Shown here one piece after another: positions 29,401 to 38,374 of a stretch of 64,000 nucleotides of DNA; the stretch's first letter is position 1; every line of letters begins with the position of its first letter. The notes below the pieces were generated by a model that saw only the letters and a list, made by a program, of their open reading frames with translations, was not told where the DNA came from and did not search any database. The stretch is from Neocallimastix lanati (nom. inval.). Lineage: Eukaryota > Neocallimastigomycota > Neocallimastigomycetes > Neocallimastigales > Neocallimastigaceae. Made by a program: the position numbers and the translations under genes. The stretch spans positions 1,028,501 through 1,092,500 of the forward strand of contig JACVTC010000043.1 in the NCBI GenBank assembly GCA_016946835.1, in the 5' to 3' direction.

Positions 29401-31558
29401 ATGGATGTTTTTTCATAGCAATTTCTACTTCTTCCAATTCAATACGACGTCCTTTAATTTTAATTTGATTATCTTTTCTATTAATATATTCTATTTCTCC
29501 TTGTACATTCCATTTACACATATCTCCAGTTTTAAATATTATTTCATGATTAGGATCGTTAGTTTGGTTAAATGGATTTTTAATAAAGGAACTTTGGTTC
29601 TTTTCTTCAAAATAAGCATATTCATTAGCAACTCCAACACCAGAAATACAAAGTTCTCCTTCCACACCAATTGGACATAATTCTTCTTCATTATTTAAAA
29701 TGTAAGCATTAATATTATAAACACTTTTACCTACTGAACTTGATATATCTTCAATAAATGGTTTTGTAGAAATCATTAAGCCTTCTGTTGATCCAAAAAT
29801 CAAACTACAATTAAGTTGTTCTCGATTATTCTTAATAAATTCTTTAGACTTATTACTTAAATTATTTAATGATTCTCCAAGGAAAGTAACATATTTTAAG
29901 CATTTAATATTTTTAAATTTATCTTTGGCGTCGGCATTAATTAATATATTAAAATATGAAGGTGTAGTAAATAAATTATCAATACCAGCATTAGCAATGG
30001 TTGCTAACATATATGGAATATTGAGACGTTTTTCATCAGAAACAATATACATTTCTGTTACCAAAAAAATACTAATTAATATTTCTAAAATAAATGCAAT
30101 AAAACCGATAGATGAAATGGATAATTCCTTTTTAGGTGCATTCATTGCATTATCATAAATGTATTTTTCTAAATTAATAATAGCTTTTTCTTTAATAAAA
30201 ACCCCTTTAGGTTTACCAGTAGAACCAGAAGTAAAGAATAAAAATGCATTATCATCTGCCTTTTTACAATAGGTAACATTTTTTATATCATAATTATAAT
30301 CAAATTTTTTTAAAGAAATAAATTCGATATCCGAATGTTGTTCACTCAATTTATTAATATCAATTACTTCATCATCATAAAATAAAATTGGAATTTCAAT
30401 TTCCTTAATTAAATAATCAAGACGTTCAAATATATCATTAGAAGGATCCACTAATAAACATACAGCACCGGATTTTAAAATACCGTAAATACTAACAATA
30501 CATTGCCAATTCTTTTTAGAAATAATTGGAATAATAATATCATTTACACTTTTATCGCTTAACTTTTGAAATTTGGAATATAAAATATTAGCAATTGAAT
30601 TTGATTTTTCATTTAGTTCTTTATATGTTAATGAATAAAAGCTATCATTAACTGCTATCTTGGTTGGGAAATTCTCAACTACATAATTAAAAACATCAAT
30701 AATGGTTAATGAGTTGAATCCTTGATAAGCATTATCTTTAAGTATATCAATATCAGGTTTTCTTTCATTTTTATTTGAAGATTTAATTGAATTAAAAAAT
30801 AGTTTATTTTGACAACTATCATTAAAATTAAAACTTTCAATTAAATCTTTTTCAGAGGGAGATAAAATACTTAATTCATTAAATTTAATGTATCTCTCGC
30901 TTATTATTTCTAAATTTTGTTGAATTAAATATAGAATTCTTTCCATAATAATGGTTAATTCTTTCATTGAAAATAATTTTTCATTATATAAAATATTTAA
31001 TTGCTCTTTATTGTGGTCAAAATTCATAATGAATTCGTATTGATTTTCTTGACAATAATCTTTTAAATCGTTTTCAATTGTATTAAAAGAATAAGCAACA
31101 TTAAATATATTTTCCTTGTAGTGATATTTTTTATTGTAAATCGAACGAAATGTATTCATATCAAAATTAAAATTTTTAGAAAAAGTATTAATTTTTTCAA
31201 CAATATTAATAAAATCGTTGGTAGGATTTATTTCAATAGCTAAAATTTTAGTATTAAAATTAGAAAATTTTGTAGAATTCTTATCATTTTTGTGAATAAC
31301 AGCCATGGAAGTAAGGTATTCAATAGAATTAATAATGGTAAGATACTCTAATAATATTGTTTGAAAGAATATTTCAATAGAAATCTTATTCTTTTCACAG
31401 AAACTTTTAATATTTTGAATTAAACTTTTTTGAAGTTTAAATTCATAAAATTTTAATAAAAACTTTTCATTATTTAAAATAAAATCAGAATTTGGATTAA
31501 TTGAACATTTTTCAATTTCCTTAATTGAATTAACAAATTCAGTAATATCCATAGACAT
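20435..31558 (-). CDS. three-module nonribosomal peptide synthetase with Gly-Pro-Met repeat tail
   Basis: A 3707-aa NRPS from one uninterrupted frame. Order with rough residues: C-terminal half of a condensation (C) domain 30-240; A1 285-785 (TSGSTGKPKG near 441; GKIDRK near 781); carrier PCP1 (LGGDS near 835); C1 890-1340 (HHIIFDG near 1015); A2 1370-1890 (TSGTTGKPKG near 1543); PCP2 (LGGNS near 1942); C2 1995-2440 (HHIIFDG near 2124); A3 2460-2990 (TSGTTGKPKG near 2617); PCP3 (LGGNS near 3045); terminal C domain 3100-3510 (NHTLFDG near 3230); repeat tail 3545-3664; then a basic Asn-rich end. It should assemble a product from three acids, probably in the cytosol. There is no thioesterase, reductase or epimerase domain; the last C domain may release the product by cyclisation, as in other fungal NRPSs. 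A1 is atypical: it lacks the usual Asp after core A3 and has IFGSTEG for YGPTE. Absence of introns suggests bacterial origin. Start at 31558 (MSMDITEF) is the first Met; no coding sequence continues upstream. Confidence 0.95.
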   Translation of the reverse strand: MSMDITEFVNSIKEIEKCSINPNSDFILNNEKFLLKFYEFKLQKSLIQNIKSFCEKNKISIEIFFQTILLEYLTIINSIEYLTSMAVIHKNDKNSTKFSNFNTKILAIEINPTNDFINIVEKINTFSKNFNFDMNTFRSIYNKKYHYKENIFNVAYSFNTIENDLKDYCQENQYEFIMNFDHNKEQLNILYNEKLFSMKELTIIMERILYLIQQNLEIISERYIKFNELSILSPSEKDLIESFNFNDSCQNKLFFNSIKSSNKNERKPDIDILKDNAYQGFNSLTIIDVFNYVVENFPTKIAVNDSFYSLTYKELNEKSNSIANILYSKFQKLSDKSVNDIIIPIISKKNWQCIVSIYGILKSGAVCLLVDPSNDIFERLDYLIKEIEIPILFYDDEVIDINKLSEQHSDIEFISLKKFDYNYDIKNVTYCKKADDNAFLFFTSGSTGKPKGVFIKEKAIINLEKYIYDNAMNAPKKELSISSIGFIAFILEILISIFLVTEMYIVSDEKRLNIPYMLATIANAGIDNLFTTPSYFNILINADAKDKFKNIKCLKYVTFLGESLNNLSNKSKEFIKNNREQLNCSLIFGSTEGLMISTKPFIEDISSSVGKSVYNINAYILNNEEELCPIGVEGELCISGVGVANEYAYFEEKNQSSFIKNPFNQTNDPNHEIIFKTGDMCKWNVQGEIEYINRKDNQIKIKGRRIELEEVEIAMKKHPLIESCVVAKKVVNRDDSLVGYYISKENISYSDLKEYLSNHLSGFKIPNYFVKLNEFIYNNSGKIDRKNFPDPTLDDILISNYIPLETETEIKLSKIFSKVFRIKENKIGRNSNFNELGGDSIKGVIILSELQNIFKLKLNISDLIKYGNIESLGKYIDKSLKENIESNDKSKLINNKNGQFPLTSQQMEIYIDCIKNENEINYNISNIYKLNSNIKKEVLKKSIMRLLEKYSILKSYIYNDDEAKVYLKINKDMAIQFEEYEWNNILDFVKPFNLKTGPLIRFGFIKDDYLLVDVHHIIFDGYSINIFIKEINKIYHDISFNNTNINDYSNRNNESDVVNEKDISYQEYSLLMNEKNDKFEKQIKFYQELFKNEELNKLSLPSNSINTNTSTNNNNNSSSDNEIDNKHSKRYNNQYEMCKRKIAKDISNEIEKYTQRNGISKTAFFITIYGYIMSKYSGSKNIYTGITDINRNNSQLYNTIGLFVKTHPLLLKYNEKVSLETYMKKNMKLIQNIINDYPLSLFDIMKNINIPKMNNLFTYQPYILVEDDKIENGNAIEFGNIDEIVKKQSSIQKNHFYNNNFNSLDRLFNINHLKLDMTFSVFEYKENFEFNIKYNENIYDKDMINNICESFIEILQHIDNYSKSINGIDYIKPDMYQKIINEFSSNPLEYNINYLYHETIHRNAVNHPNKTAIIFNNQKISYKEIDEMSNSLARYLRKIGIKRNDIIPIISERTYYYVIGILGISKAGGAFLPIDPEFPEERINYMINEVKPKCILKCLESEIKNYNKDFGSYKIIDLTQINYNENKKPLGNINRINDKCYVMFTSGTTGKPKGTIIRHDNILNYCMQENIFDFKDKEITINNVLGFTKFTFDMSLVEVLATLFKNKTIVLCNDLEYTNPSAVSKLINKYNIDFINTTTTKMKLFIKNRLFKKSLSNIKLIEFCGEMVTNDVVLSLRKCTNALILNEYGPTECTLMSTVKDITDISERSIVTIGKPIINHEIYILDSNLNPVPVGVEGEIYIGGKGVGDGYLNRNDLTNEKYIINKFKNKNDKCNIMYRSGDIGKWTKEGEIICLGRNDQQVKINGQRIELEEIENTMKEINEIDNAVAAIKYNDENEKYLVGYYIIKKGMEIEKMSIRNHLIQKLPNYMVPNYFIEINSIPLNNSSKLDRNSLPVPNENDLINKQYIKPDNEIEIKLCNIYSKLLHVPLNKIGKLSDFYELGGNSINAIYMISEIQKELLINISMKDIMKHSTIKSLSQLINNKINNRDDNKRSFDIIKKNNKKEYPITSQQMGIYVDCMKEENIINYNISEIFKLSENIDKEKLKKSIMKLVDNHEIFKSKFGMKEVNGISEVCGIIDDNFNIEFEEYHYDNIDDFVRPFKLNEGKLIRIGFISNEYLLLDIHHIIFDGFSRNLFIKELYDIYQGEVITKNEIEYTDYAIYINEKMKEGAFEKEIEFYKNMFENKEVELLKLPMKSINDTFTDKEIKSENIKISNNINISYNIYKKFISRDDAIRINQYIKNKKISNTSFFFTLYGYIMSKYANQSSIYTSIMHANRNNININMIGMFVGTLPLLLKYDKNISLEEYIKLVMNDLNNILENNHISFREIMKSTNIPSINNSFVYQPKSTIKEFNSSGSIINDYDFNDSNAFKDEHLLFNNNKLKFDLTFSIIENNTDYQVMIEYNKYKYDLSLIENIVDSYIELIHQIDEYSYPISEIQYITSDMYDKIINEFSSNPLEYNINYLYHETIHINAVNHPNKTAIIFNNQKISYKEIDEMSNSLARYLRKIGIKRNDIIPIISERTYYYVIGILGISKAGGAFFPIDPEFPEERINYMINEVNPKFILKYSKNIDKNSLSYLFKNYKFINLETFNYKKNTETLGNINRIEDICYIMFTSGTTGKPKGNLIRHSNFLNYCFQSHLFNFQNNSNSFTTNNILGFTKFTFDMSLAETLCALFNNKCTILTNDIEFNNPQLLSQLITQYNVDYIDTTPTKIKLFVKNKDFTRSLKNVKVIKLGGEMLSKETVKKLKEYTNALIFNEYGPTECTLMSSSKDVTNISKNTIITIGKPMDNYQLYILDSYLNPVPIGVVGDIYIGGQGVGSGYLNRKELTSKVFLINKFTKGSNIKNMTNNVNRSNTNNNNNPKKIIDNNKHNIMYKSGDLGKWNNDGEIICLGRKDFQVKIHGQRIELGEIEEVMKEMNEIENAVVTDKKNNDDGDKYLVGYYIVKEGRVINKNDIRNNLKKKLPNYMIPNYFIQLKKIPLSMNGKLDRKALPEPTEDDLILNEYIPPCTPTEKKLSSMFSTLLNINETKIGKLSDFFELGGNSFIAIRLIAEIQKEFLINISINNIMKYPTIESLSYEIDLLQQSTDPESKFVHIKKYNSTEYPIISQQLDIKTVKIKNNTEYTKSTYDNSMVALKLSPKIDMQKLKRALCKLFDRHEVLKTKYKIKMENGKLRYYGYIDKDAKLTFEYYSREEKEQLVKKIDLFNEVLTKVAFIDNEILFITINHTLFDGYSKNILINDLYRLYYDIPLPELNIQYSDYALDKEEKLKNGQLDYQFKYYEKIYKNKKFIKTISKPVASHDYRNCNFIIDESLSKKLHNYINENNIAVAPLLFTLFTIAIEKYIYKNDVYISILNTGRNNFYKERLIGQFGNRSPLLIDVDRNKSVLDLIKDNFKILMDIRNFDLSFSDLENKFNIKESNCFFLYNSNYRDKKEKDIDIFSTLTGDEGSKNRNDPNFFIRHKQKNGVFSQANIKLIVIEINNIYKNICTYNYSKYDPEALTNVHNYYRFLLNHTEYFDKTLNEISEIFERNKDLYISELFIRSPMGPMGPFNPGQMGNRPMGPMGPFNPGQMGNRPMGPMGPMGPMGPFNPGQMGNRPMGPMGPFNPGQMGNRPMGPMGPMGPMGPFNPGQMGNRPMGPMGPFNPGQMGNRPMGPMGQFNPDNKIKGSMDIIKTDTQQNNQFNKEIKNLNYLNYKKDINKNN
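20567..20925 (-). repeat. in-frame tandem repeat coding a Gly-Pro-Met tail
   Basis: Six copies of a 48-bp core encoding MGPMGPFNPGQMGNRP, alternating with 66-bp versions that carry an extra GPMGPM, so the array is a 114-bp higher-order unit repeated about three times. Nucleotide copies are almost identical, pointing to recent expansion. It lies after the last C domain of the NRPS. Confidence 0.95.
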
Positions 31559-31640
31559 TTTGAAGTATAAAATATAATAAGTATAATTATTTTTATTTCG
31601 TTTTTTATTTATTTTTTATTTACTATTTAATTATTTACTT

Positions 31641-31684
<44 letters not shown>

Positions 31685-33677
31685 TTCTACTTTTTATTTT
31701 ATTTTTTATAATAATTTTCTATTATATTTTATTTAATATTTTTTTTTGTTGATGGATATACCATTAATATTTAATTATTGTTCTTAATTTATTATTATTT
31801 TTTTTATTATTTTTTTATTATTTTATATTATTTCTTTATTATTTTTTTTAAAATATTTTTAATTATTAATTATAAATATTTTAATGAACATAATTTTCTT
31901 ATTGCTTAATAATAAATTATAATAACTATAATTATAATTATAATATTATAATTTCTAATGCTTTATTTATATATTTTAATAATAATTTTAAATTTATTTA
32001 TATTATTGAATATTAACTTTTTTTTTTTTTTTGTTATTATTTTTTTCTTACTTGTAAACTATATGATTTTTTATATTTTATATTTCTATATTTCTATATT
32101 TTATATTTTATATTTCGATATTTTATATTTAATATTTTTTTTTAAAAATAAAGAAAAAAAAATTTTTTTTAATATTTTATAAAAGTATTAAAAAATTAAT
32201 ATAATTTTTTTTTTAAAAAAAAAAAAAAAACTTACTTCTAAATATTATTTTTTAATATTAAATGCTTTTTTTTTTTTTTTTAAAAAAAAAAATAATTAAA
32301 AAAATAAAATTAAAATGTTATTTGTAATTAATTATTATGTTTTATATTTTATAATTTATATTTTATATTTTATATTTTCTATTTTATATTTTATATTTTC
32401 TATTTTATATTTTATATTTTATATTTTATATTTTATATTTTATATTTTATATTTTTTTTATTATGAAAATGTTCTTTTTTTTAATTTTTTTTTTTTTATA
32501 ATTTAATTCTAAATATTATTCTATAATATTGAATTAAATGATTTTTTTTCTTTTTTTTACAAAGAAAAAATAAAATTAAAAATGTTAACCTTTATATACT
32601 ATTTTAAAAATTATGAAAATGAATATATTAAAATTTTTATTAATTAAATAAATTTTCCAGGATTAATAATTATAATACATAACTACTTTATTATTATTTT
32701 ATAATTTATTAATTATTTGTAATAATTATTAATAAAACTGATTATTTAATTTAAAACTATATAAAATTATAGTTTTTGCTTTTTCTAAAAGGAATAAATT
32801 TACATTATAAATTATATAATATACAAAATAAAGTTTGAAATACATTTAATCAGTTAATTAATTGTCCTGTTTTACATGTTAATCATAAAACTTAATTTAA
32901 TATAACCAAGTTTTTTAATAAAAATAAATTTAATATATTATATATTATTAAAACCTTAATAAATATAAATTTTCTTCATGGACTAAAATCATAGTATTTA
33001 TTTGAAGGAAAATCATACATAAAACTGTTATTATGTTGTTTAGAAGAAAATGTGAAATCACGTTTTATCATTAAAATATGTGTATGTTTATTTACATTTA
33101 TATTTTGTTATATTATAATTATATTAAACTTCATTTTTTTTATATTATTATAATTAAATACTATGTTTCATTCATTTTTAATTATATATATTTGATAAAA
33201 TTAATTTTCTTACCTATATATTTTTATAACTAATGAATATAGTATAAAAATGATTAATATAATGAAATAAATAGTAAATTTAAATATCTAAGAGTTCTGT
33301 AATAAAATAAAAAAAGGTTTCAACAAATATACTCATTATAAAATTTCTCCCAAAGGTTATTATTAATTTAGTCCATTCATTTTTCACAAAACAAATATAA
33401 ATAAAAAAAAATATTTTTAAACAAAAAAAAATTTTTTCTTTATAATATTCAATATATTTAATTATATATAATTTATATATTATTCAATATCTACTTTTGT
33501 TTATTATTAAATGTAACATGTATTAAGTACAATTTGATGTATGGAATTTTAAACAATTACAGATTTAATTAATAAATGGAATATTTATGATTTTTGCTTT
33601 ATTTTATTTTATTTTTATTTTATTTTTATTTTTATTTTATTTTTTTTTTTTAAAAAAAAATTGATATACATTAAAAA

Positions 33678-34021
33678 AAATAGTAATATATTAAATTATA
33701 ATATAATATATAACAAAATAGATTTAATATGGAAAAAAGAAATAATATAAAATTAACCTATTCATTATAAAATAATAATAAATATATAAATATGAAGATT
33801 AATATAAATTTATTATATATAAAATTAAAAAAATTGGAATTTCTATTTTTATAGCCTAAAATATATAAAATAATATCTAACATAAATTATTCGATTATTA
33901 CTTGCTAAAATATATGGTAATATTCAATGAATAAATATTAAAAAATGTAATATAATAATAATATATTAAATTATAATATAATAAAACAGATTTAATATGG
34001 AAAAAAGAAATAATATGATAT
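33678..34021. repeat. local direct repeats, block A-B-A
   Basis: A about 70-bp sequence containing AGATTTAATATGGAAAAAAG occurs at 33678-33752 and 33950-34021. Between them lies block B (33758-33915), which recurs at 34513-34674. Confidence 0.8.
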
Positions 34022-34369
34022 ATAACTCTGGTTCGAGGAAGTATTGTTGGGATTTATTTATTAAAGTATTATTATTTATTCAATTTTATTATTATGATTA
34101 TATATATTTATTCAAGTAAAAATAATTATACTACACATTTAAAACTATCTAACAACTTTCTCATATATTTATTATTATATATTTATATTTTTTTTTTAAA
34201 AATATTTTTTTATTTATTTATTTATTTATTATAGTTTTATTTATTTATTTTATTTATTTAGTAATTTATTTAAATTATATATATATTTTATTTATTTTAT
34301 TATTAATTTATTTATTTATTAACTTTTAAAAAAAATTTTACTAAATAATACTTTTTCGAAATGAATACA

Positions 34370-34430
34370 AAAAATTTTGTGAAATGCAACTTCCTGAAAT
34401 GAAATTTTTCGAAACGCCTCACGCTCCATA
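34370..34430. repeat. decayed arm of the foldback repeat
   Basis: Contains GTGAAATGCAACTTCCTGAA and TTCGAAACGCCTCAC, matching the right arm of the foldback elements at 7406-7694 and 49383-49597 with several changes. Confidence 0.55.
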
Positions 34431-34512
34431 AAATTTAAGTATGATTTGAATAATAAAAATTTTTTTATATTAATAAAGGTTTGAATATTCATTTTATATC
34501 AATTAAATTGTT

Positions 34513-34674
34513 CTATTCATTATAAAATAATAATAAATATATAAATATGATGATTAATATAAATTTATTATATATAAAATTAAAAAAAAAAATTGGAATT
34601 TCTATTTTTATAGCCTAAAATATATAAAATAATATCTAACATAAATTATTCGATTATTACATGCTAAAATATAT
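34513..34674. repeat. second copy of block B
   Basis: About 160 bp nearly identical to 33758-33915, differing mainly in the length of an A-run. Same orientation. Confidence 0.85.
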
Positions 34675-35487
34675 AGTATAAATATTAAAAATGATATAAT
34701 GTTATTATTTTTATTTAAATATTATAGTTTTTATTATATTATAAAATATATTTCATTAGATAATATATACATATTTGTTTTATTATTTTTATTTTAAAAA
34801 TAAATATATCATACATAACTAAAAAAAATAATTATGCTATCTGTTTTGTTATTTATATTTTAAAAAATATATATATTATACATTGCTGAAAAAATTATAT
34901 TATTAATTATAACTATATTAACTTTTTACCTTTTTTTCATATTATTATTTAACTCTTATTAATAGTACATAATTTGTAAATAATGTTATATAAATATAAA
35001 TAAAAATTAAAACACAATTTAAAATAATAAAAAATTTTAAGGAAAATTATAAATAAGTAATATTGGTACCACAAATAGGTCATATAATTATAAAAGTTAT
35101 TGAGAGAAGAATAACTTTTATATCTTTTTTTATTTTGTAATTAAAAAAGTAAATATGTAAATATATTTAATATACATTATATTATTGATAATATATCTTA
35201 TTATATAAATTATATTTAATATATATATATTCAAATAAAAAAAAAGTATATATTTACTCATTATTACTAATTATTTCATAAAATAGCAATGGTGTTAATT
35301 TTAATAAAGTACCTCTATTTCTGATATTTCTGATATTTTTACACACAAATAAACAAATCATGAAAATCTAATCAAAATACTATGGAGTAAAATTAAATTA
35401 AAAATTTTAAATTCTAATAATTATAAAACTATTTAAATAATAATTTTTATATTTGTAGGATAATACATAATATACAAAATTTATATG

Positions 35488-35728
35488 ATTTATTCATATA
35501 ATTAGAAGATTCTTTTTTTTTTTTTGTTTTTGATTTGTTTATTAAAAGTAATTCATATAATTAGAATATTCTTTTTTTTTTTATTTTTTTTTTTTTTTTT
35601 TTTTTGTTGATTTGTTTATTTAAACTATTTGTTTATTTTTTATTCAAATTAATTCATATAATTAGAATATTCTTTTTTTTTTTTTTTTTTTTTTACATTT
35701 TTTTTTTTTTTTTGATGATTTGTTTATT
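35488..35728. repeat. T-rich tandem repeat, three units
   Basis: AATTCATATAATTAGAATAT followed by a long T-run and GATTTGTTTATTTAAACT recurs three times with a period near 90-100 bp. Confidence 0.8.
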
Positions 35729-35825
35729 TAAACTTTGTAAATTTAAATGATGAAATATATCATAATATATTAATAAAATAATAAAATAATATAGCTACTT
35801 TGTTAATATATATATATATATTTTT

Positions 35826-36020
35826 GACTGAGATTAACGAGGGGCCTACAGTTTTTCCCTTAAGCATATTAAACTCTTATTATATTATTTGCTATATTAT
35901 ATTGTTTCGTCGTCGACGCCGACCTCTCTCTAATCAAAATTAATATGAAAGACATTCCCTATACGCCGCTTTATACTATGGGCTTCTTTTAGTGATATTT
36001 TGAATCATCATCGAGGAAGG
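35826..36020. other. GC-richer island of unknown nature
   Basis: About 190 bp with several CG dinucleotides (GTCGTCGACGCCGACC near 35908) in otherwise AT-only DNA. No reading frame, tRNA or snoRNA box pair could be supported. Confidence 0.4.
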
Positions 36021-36202
36021 AAAAACTATACTAATATTAATCTTAAAAAATAAATTATTATATACTTATTATTCTAAAAGTAAAAATAAAATACAATTAC
36101 TATATAATAATATAAAAAGAAAGCTTTTGAAGTATTATATCTAGTCAATCTATAATATATTCCACTTTTGTTATTTTTTTTTTATTATATAATATAATAC
36201 TT

Positions 36203-36505
36203 TTATATGATTTAAAATATTTTTATTAGTATTTTAATCCATTTATATTTTATTTATTATCATTTCATTTAATTGTTTTATTTTGTTTTATTTTGTTTTA
36301 TCTAATTTATTATATATAATATTTTAATATTTATTTATTTATTTATTTATTTATTCCTTTTTTTTTTATATGATTTAAAATATTTTTATTAGTATTTTAA
36401 TACATTTATATTTTTTTTTATCGTTTCATTTAATTATTTGTTTTATTTTATTTTGTTCAATCTATTACATATTTAATATTTTATTATTTATTTATTTATT
36501 TATCC
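36203..36505. repeat. tandem duplication of about 160 bp
   Basis: TTTATATGATTTAAAATATT begins each of two head-to-tail copies (from about 36203 and 36367), each ending in TTTA repeats and a T-rich stretch. Confidence 0.8.
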
Positions 36506-36739
36506 TTTTTTTTATTTTTAATTTACATACATATATTATAATATAAATTATTTTAATAATATATACATGGAATATTTTTATAATTATATATTTATACTAA
36601 ATCATTTAAATAGCCTAAGGAATAGTTTATTATGATTTAAAATATAAAGATAAATATTTCTATCTTTGATAATATACATTTGGTTTATTATAATCAGTAT
36701 AATTATATTTAGTTTTACTAAGGTCAATAATTAAAAATT

Positions 36740-36796
<57 letters not shown>

Positions 36797-37329
36797 TAAA
36801 TAATAAGTAATTAATAATTAATAAAAATTTACTCCATAAAAAAATCTGAGAACCGGATTATATCAATCCACTAAAGGAAATAATTCAGGTATATCTTATT
36901 TATGCAAAATGTTAAAAATTACTATTAATTTTATTGTTTTTTATTGATTTTTATTGATTTTTATATTTAACAATAAATAAAAATAATTATTTTCTTAGAA
37001 ATTTTTAATTAATAAATACTTTTTGTTATTTTGAAGGTTATGGTAAATTCGAGTTTTCCATAAATAGCTATTATTTTAAATTTAGCAATATATTATATTA
37101 AAAAGATAGTGTTAAAAATATAATTAATAGTAAAAAATGGGTAAAATAAAGTGTTAAAAAACCTAACTGAAAAAGAAAAATACAATAATATTATTTTTTA
37201 AATATTAAATAGCAAATATAATAATGTTGCTACATCTCAAGCTAATAATAATAATGAAATTAAAATAGTAGCAACACAATTTAATACCGAAAATAAAAGA
37301 AACAACAAAAATAATATAATGACCATTCA

Positions 37330-37572
37330 AATTTTCATAATGTGGAAGAATTAATTTTGCATCGACGACTTGGTTATTTTTACCAAGAAAACTCAAAGAA
37401 TTACTTAAATAAACATGATATGAATTTAAATAAATGTGACGATTGAAAAATAGTAAAACAAAACACAATATTGTTGGTCTAGTAAATACATATTATACTG
37501 GGAAAATATTCATTCTAACAATTATTGATGAAACATCTAGATATTCTTAGGTATTTTTAAAGAGAACAGTAA
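37330..37572 (+). mobile_element. Copia integrase-region fossil
   Basis: Reads as the GAG-pre-integrase and integrase start of a Copia element: EELILHRRLGYF, then a C..C zinc-finger pair and a TIIDETSRYS motif comparable to TFLDDFSRKI of the full element. It is old and fragmentary, and is cut on the right by a dispersed repeat. Confidence 0.65.
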
Positions 37573-37686
37573 GAATTAGGGTTTGAATTAACTATCTGAA
37601 AGAAATTATGGTCTTCTCCTTCAGAGGCATTGGCCCTGCTAGCCTGTCTTACTGTATTTTCAGTGTTGACGTTCCTGGTTAATTAT
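37573..37686 (-). repeat. dispersed ~100-bp repeat with conserved frame, copy C
   Basis: Best-preserved copy. The minus strand is open through ENTVRQASRANASEGED and on to FFQIVNSNPN. It abruptly replaces Copia integrase sequence at its left edge, so it was probably inserted there. Confidence 0.75.
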
Positions 37687-38275
37687 ATTAATATTAATAT
37701 AAATAAATAAATAGTAAATTATTCAGGAAAAAAACCAAAAAAAATTAAGACGAACTAATGAAATAAATGTCTTAATTAAATATTACAAAAATATGAAAAT
37801 CTATTATAAAAAGAAAAGAAAAAAAAATGGATTCGTAGAATTATAGTTGAAGTGTTTAAGAGATTTAAATATTAAATTTATTAATTAAAAAGTAAATAAT
37901 TAATATTAAACGAAAAAATGACCAAATGAAAATGATTAATAAAATTTGTCGAATTACAATTAATAATTAAAATAATTCTTAATAAAAAAATCAGTGAATG
38001 GATTTTTTAATTAACTAAAATAATTGTTTAAAAATTATAATATTTTTATATAAATAAGAGTTTAAATATACATTATTATATTAAAAGAAATAATAATATA
38101 TTTTTACAATTAAATATTTCAAAAGAAATAACAATATATTCTATTAAAAAAGAATTATAAAAAGTAATTTTTACAATTGAATATTATTTATTTAATTATT
38201 AAAAAAAATACACCACATACGAAAATATGCCACATTGCGAAATGCACGATTGCAAAATGCACTATCCCCATAATT
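37687..38275. repeat. AT-rich repeat body with a right end shared elsewhere
   Basis: The right part (38080-38275), including AAAAGAAATAATAATATATT and the end GCCACATTGCGAAATGCAC, is also present at 60950-61165. With copy C at its left it may form one element of about 700 bp. No coding sequence. Confidence 0.6.
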
Positions 38276-38303
38276 ATTAATTTATTCTAACCCCATAAAT
38301 TAA

Positions 38304-38374
38304 TTGAACCAGAATTTAAATATAAATATGTAGCTTATAATTGAACTTGAGTTTATATTTAAATTCTGATTCAA
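38304..38374. repeat. long inverted repeat (hairpin)
   Basis: Arms 38304-38326 and 38352-38374 pair over 23 bp with one mismatch, around a 25-nt loop. Confidence 0.8.

Larger units (their letters stand above)
31559..37329. other. gene-free AT-rich region upstream of the NRPS
   Basis: No intact gene in 5.8 kb. It holds TTTA and TATTT low-complexity DNA just upstream of the NRPS (31600-32500), interleaved duplications (33678-34674), a decayed foldback end (34370-34430), a T-rich tandem repeat (35488-35728), a GC-richer island (35826-36020) and a 160-bp tandem duplication (36203-36505). The NRPS promoter must lie near the left end, but no motif can be named. Confidence 0.55.
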
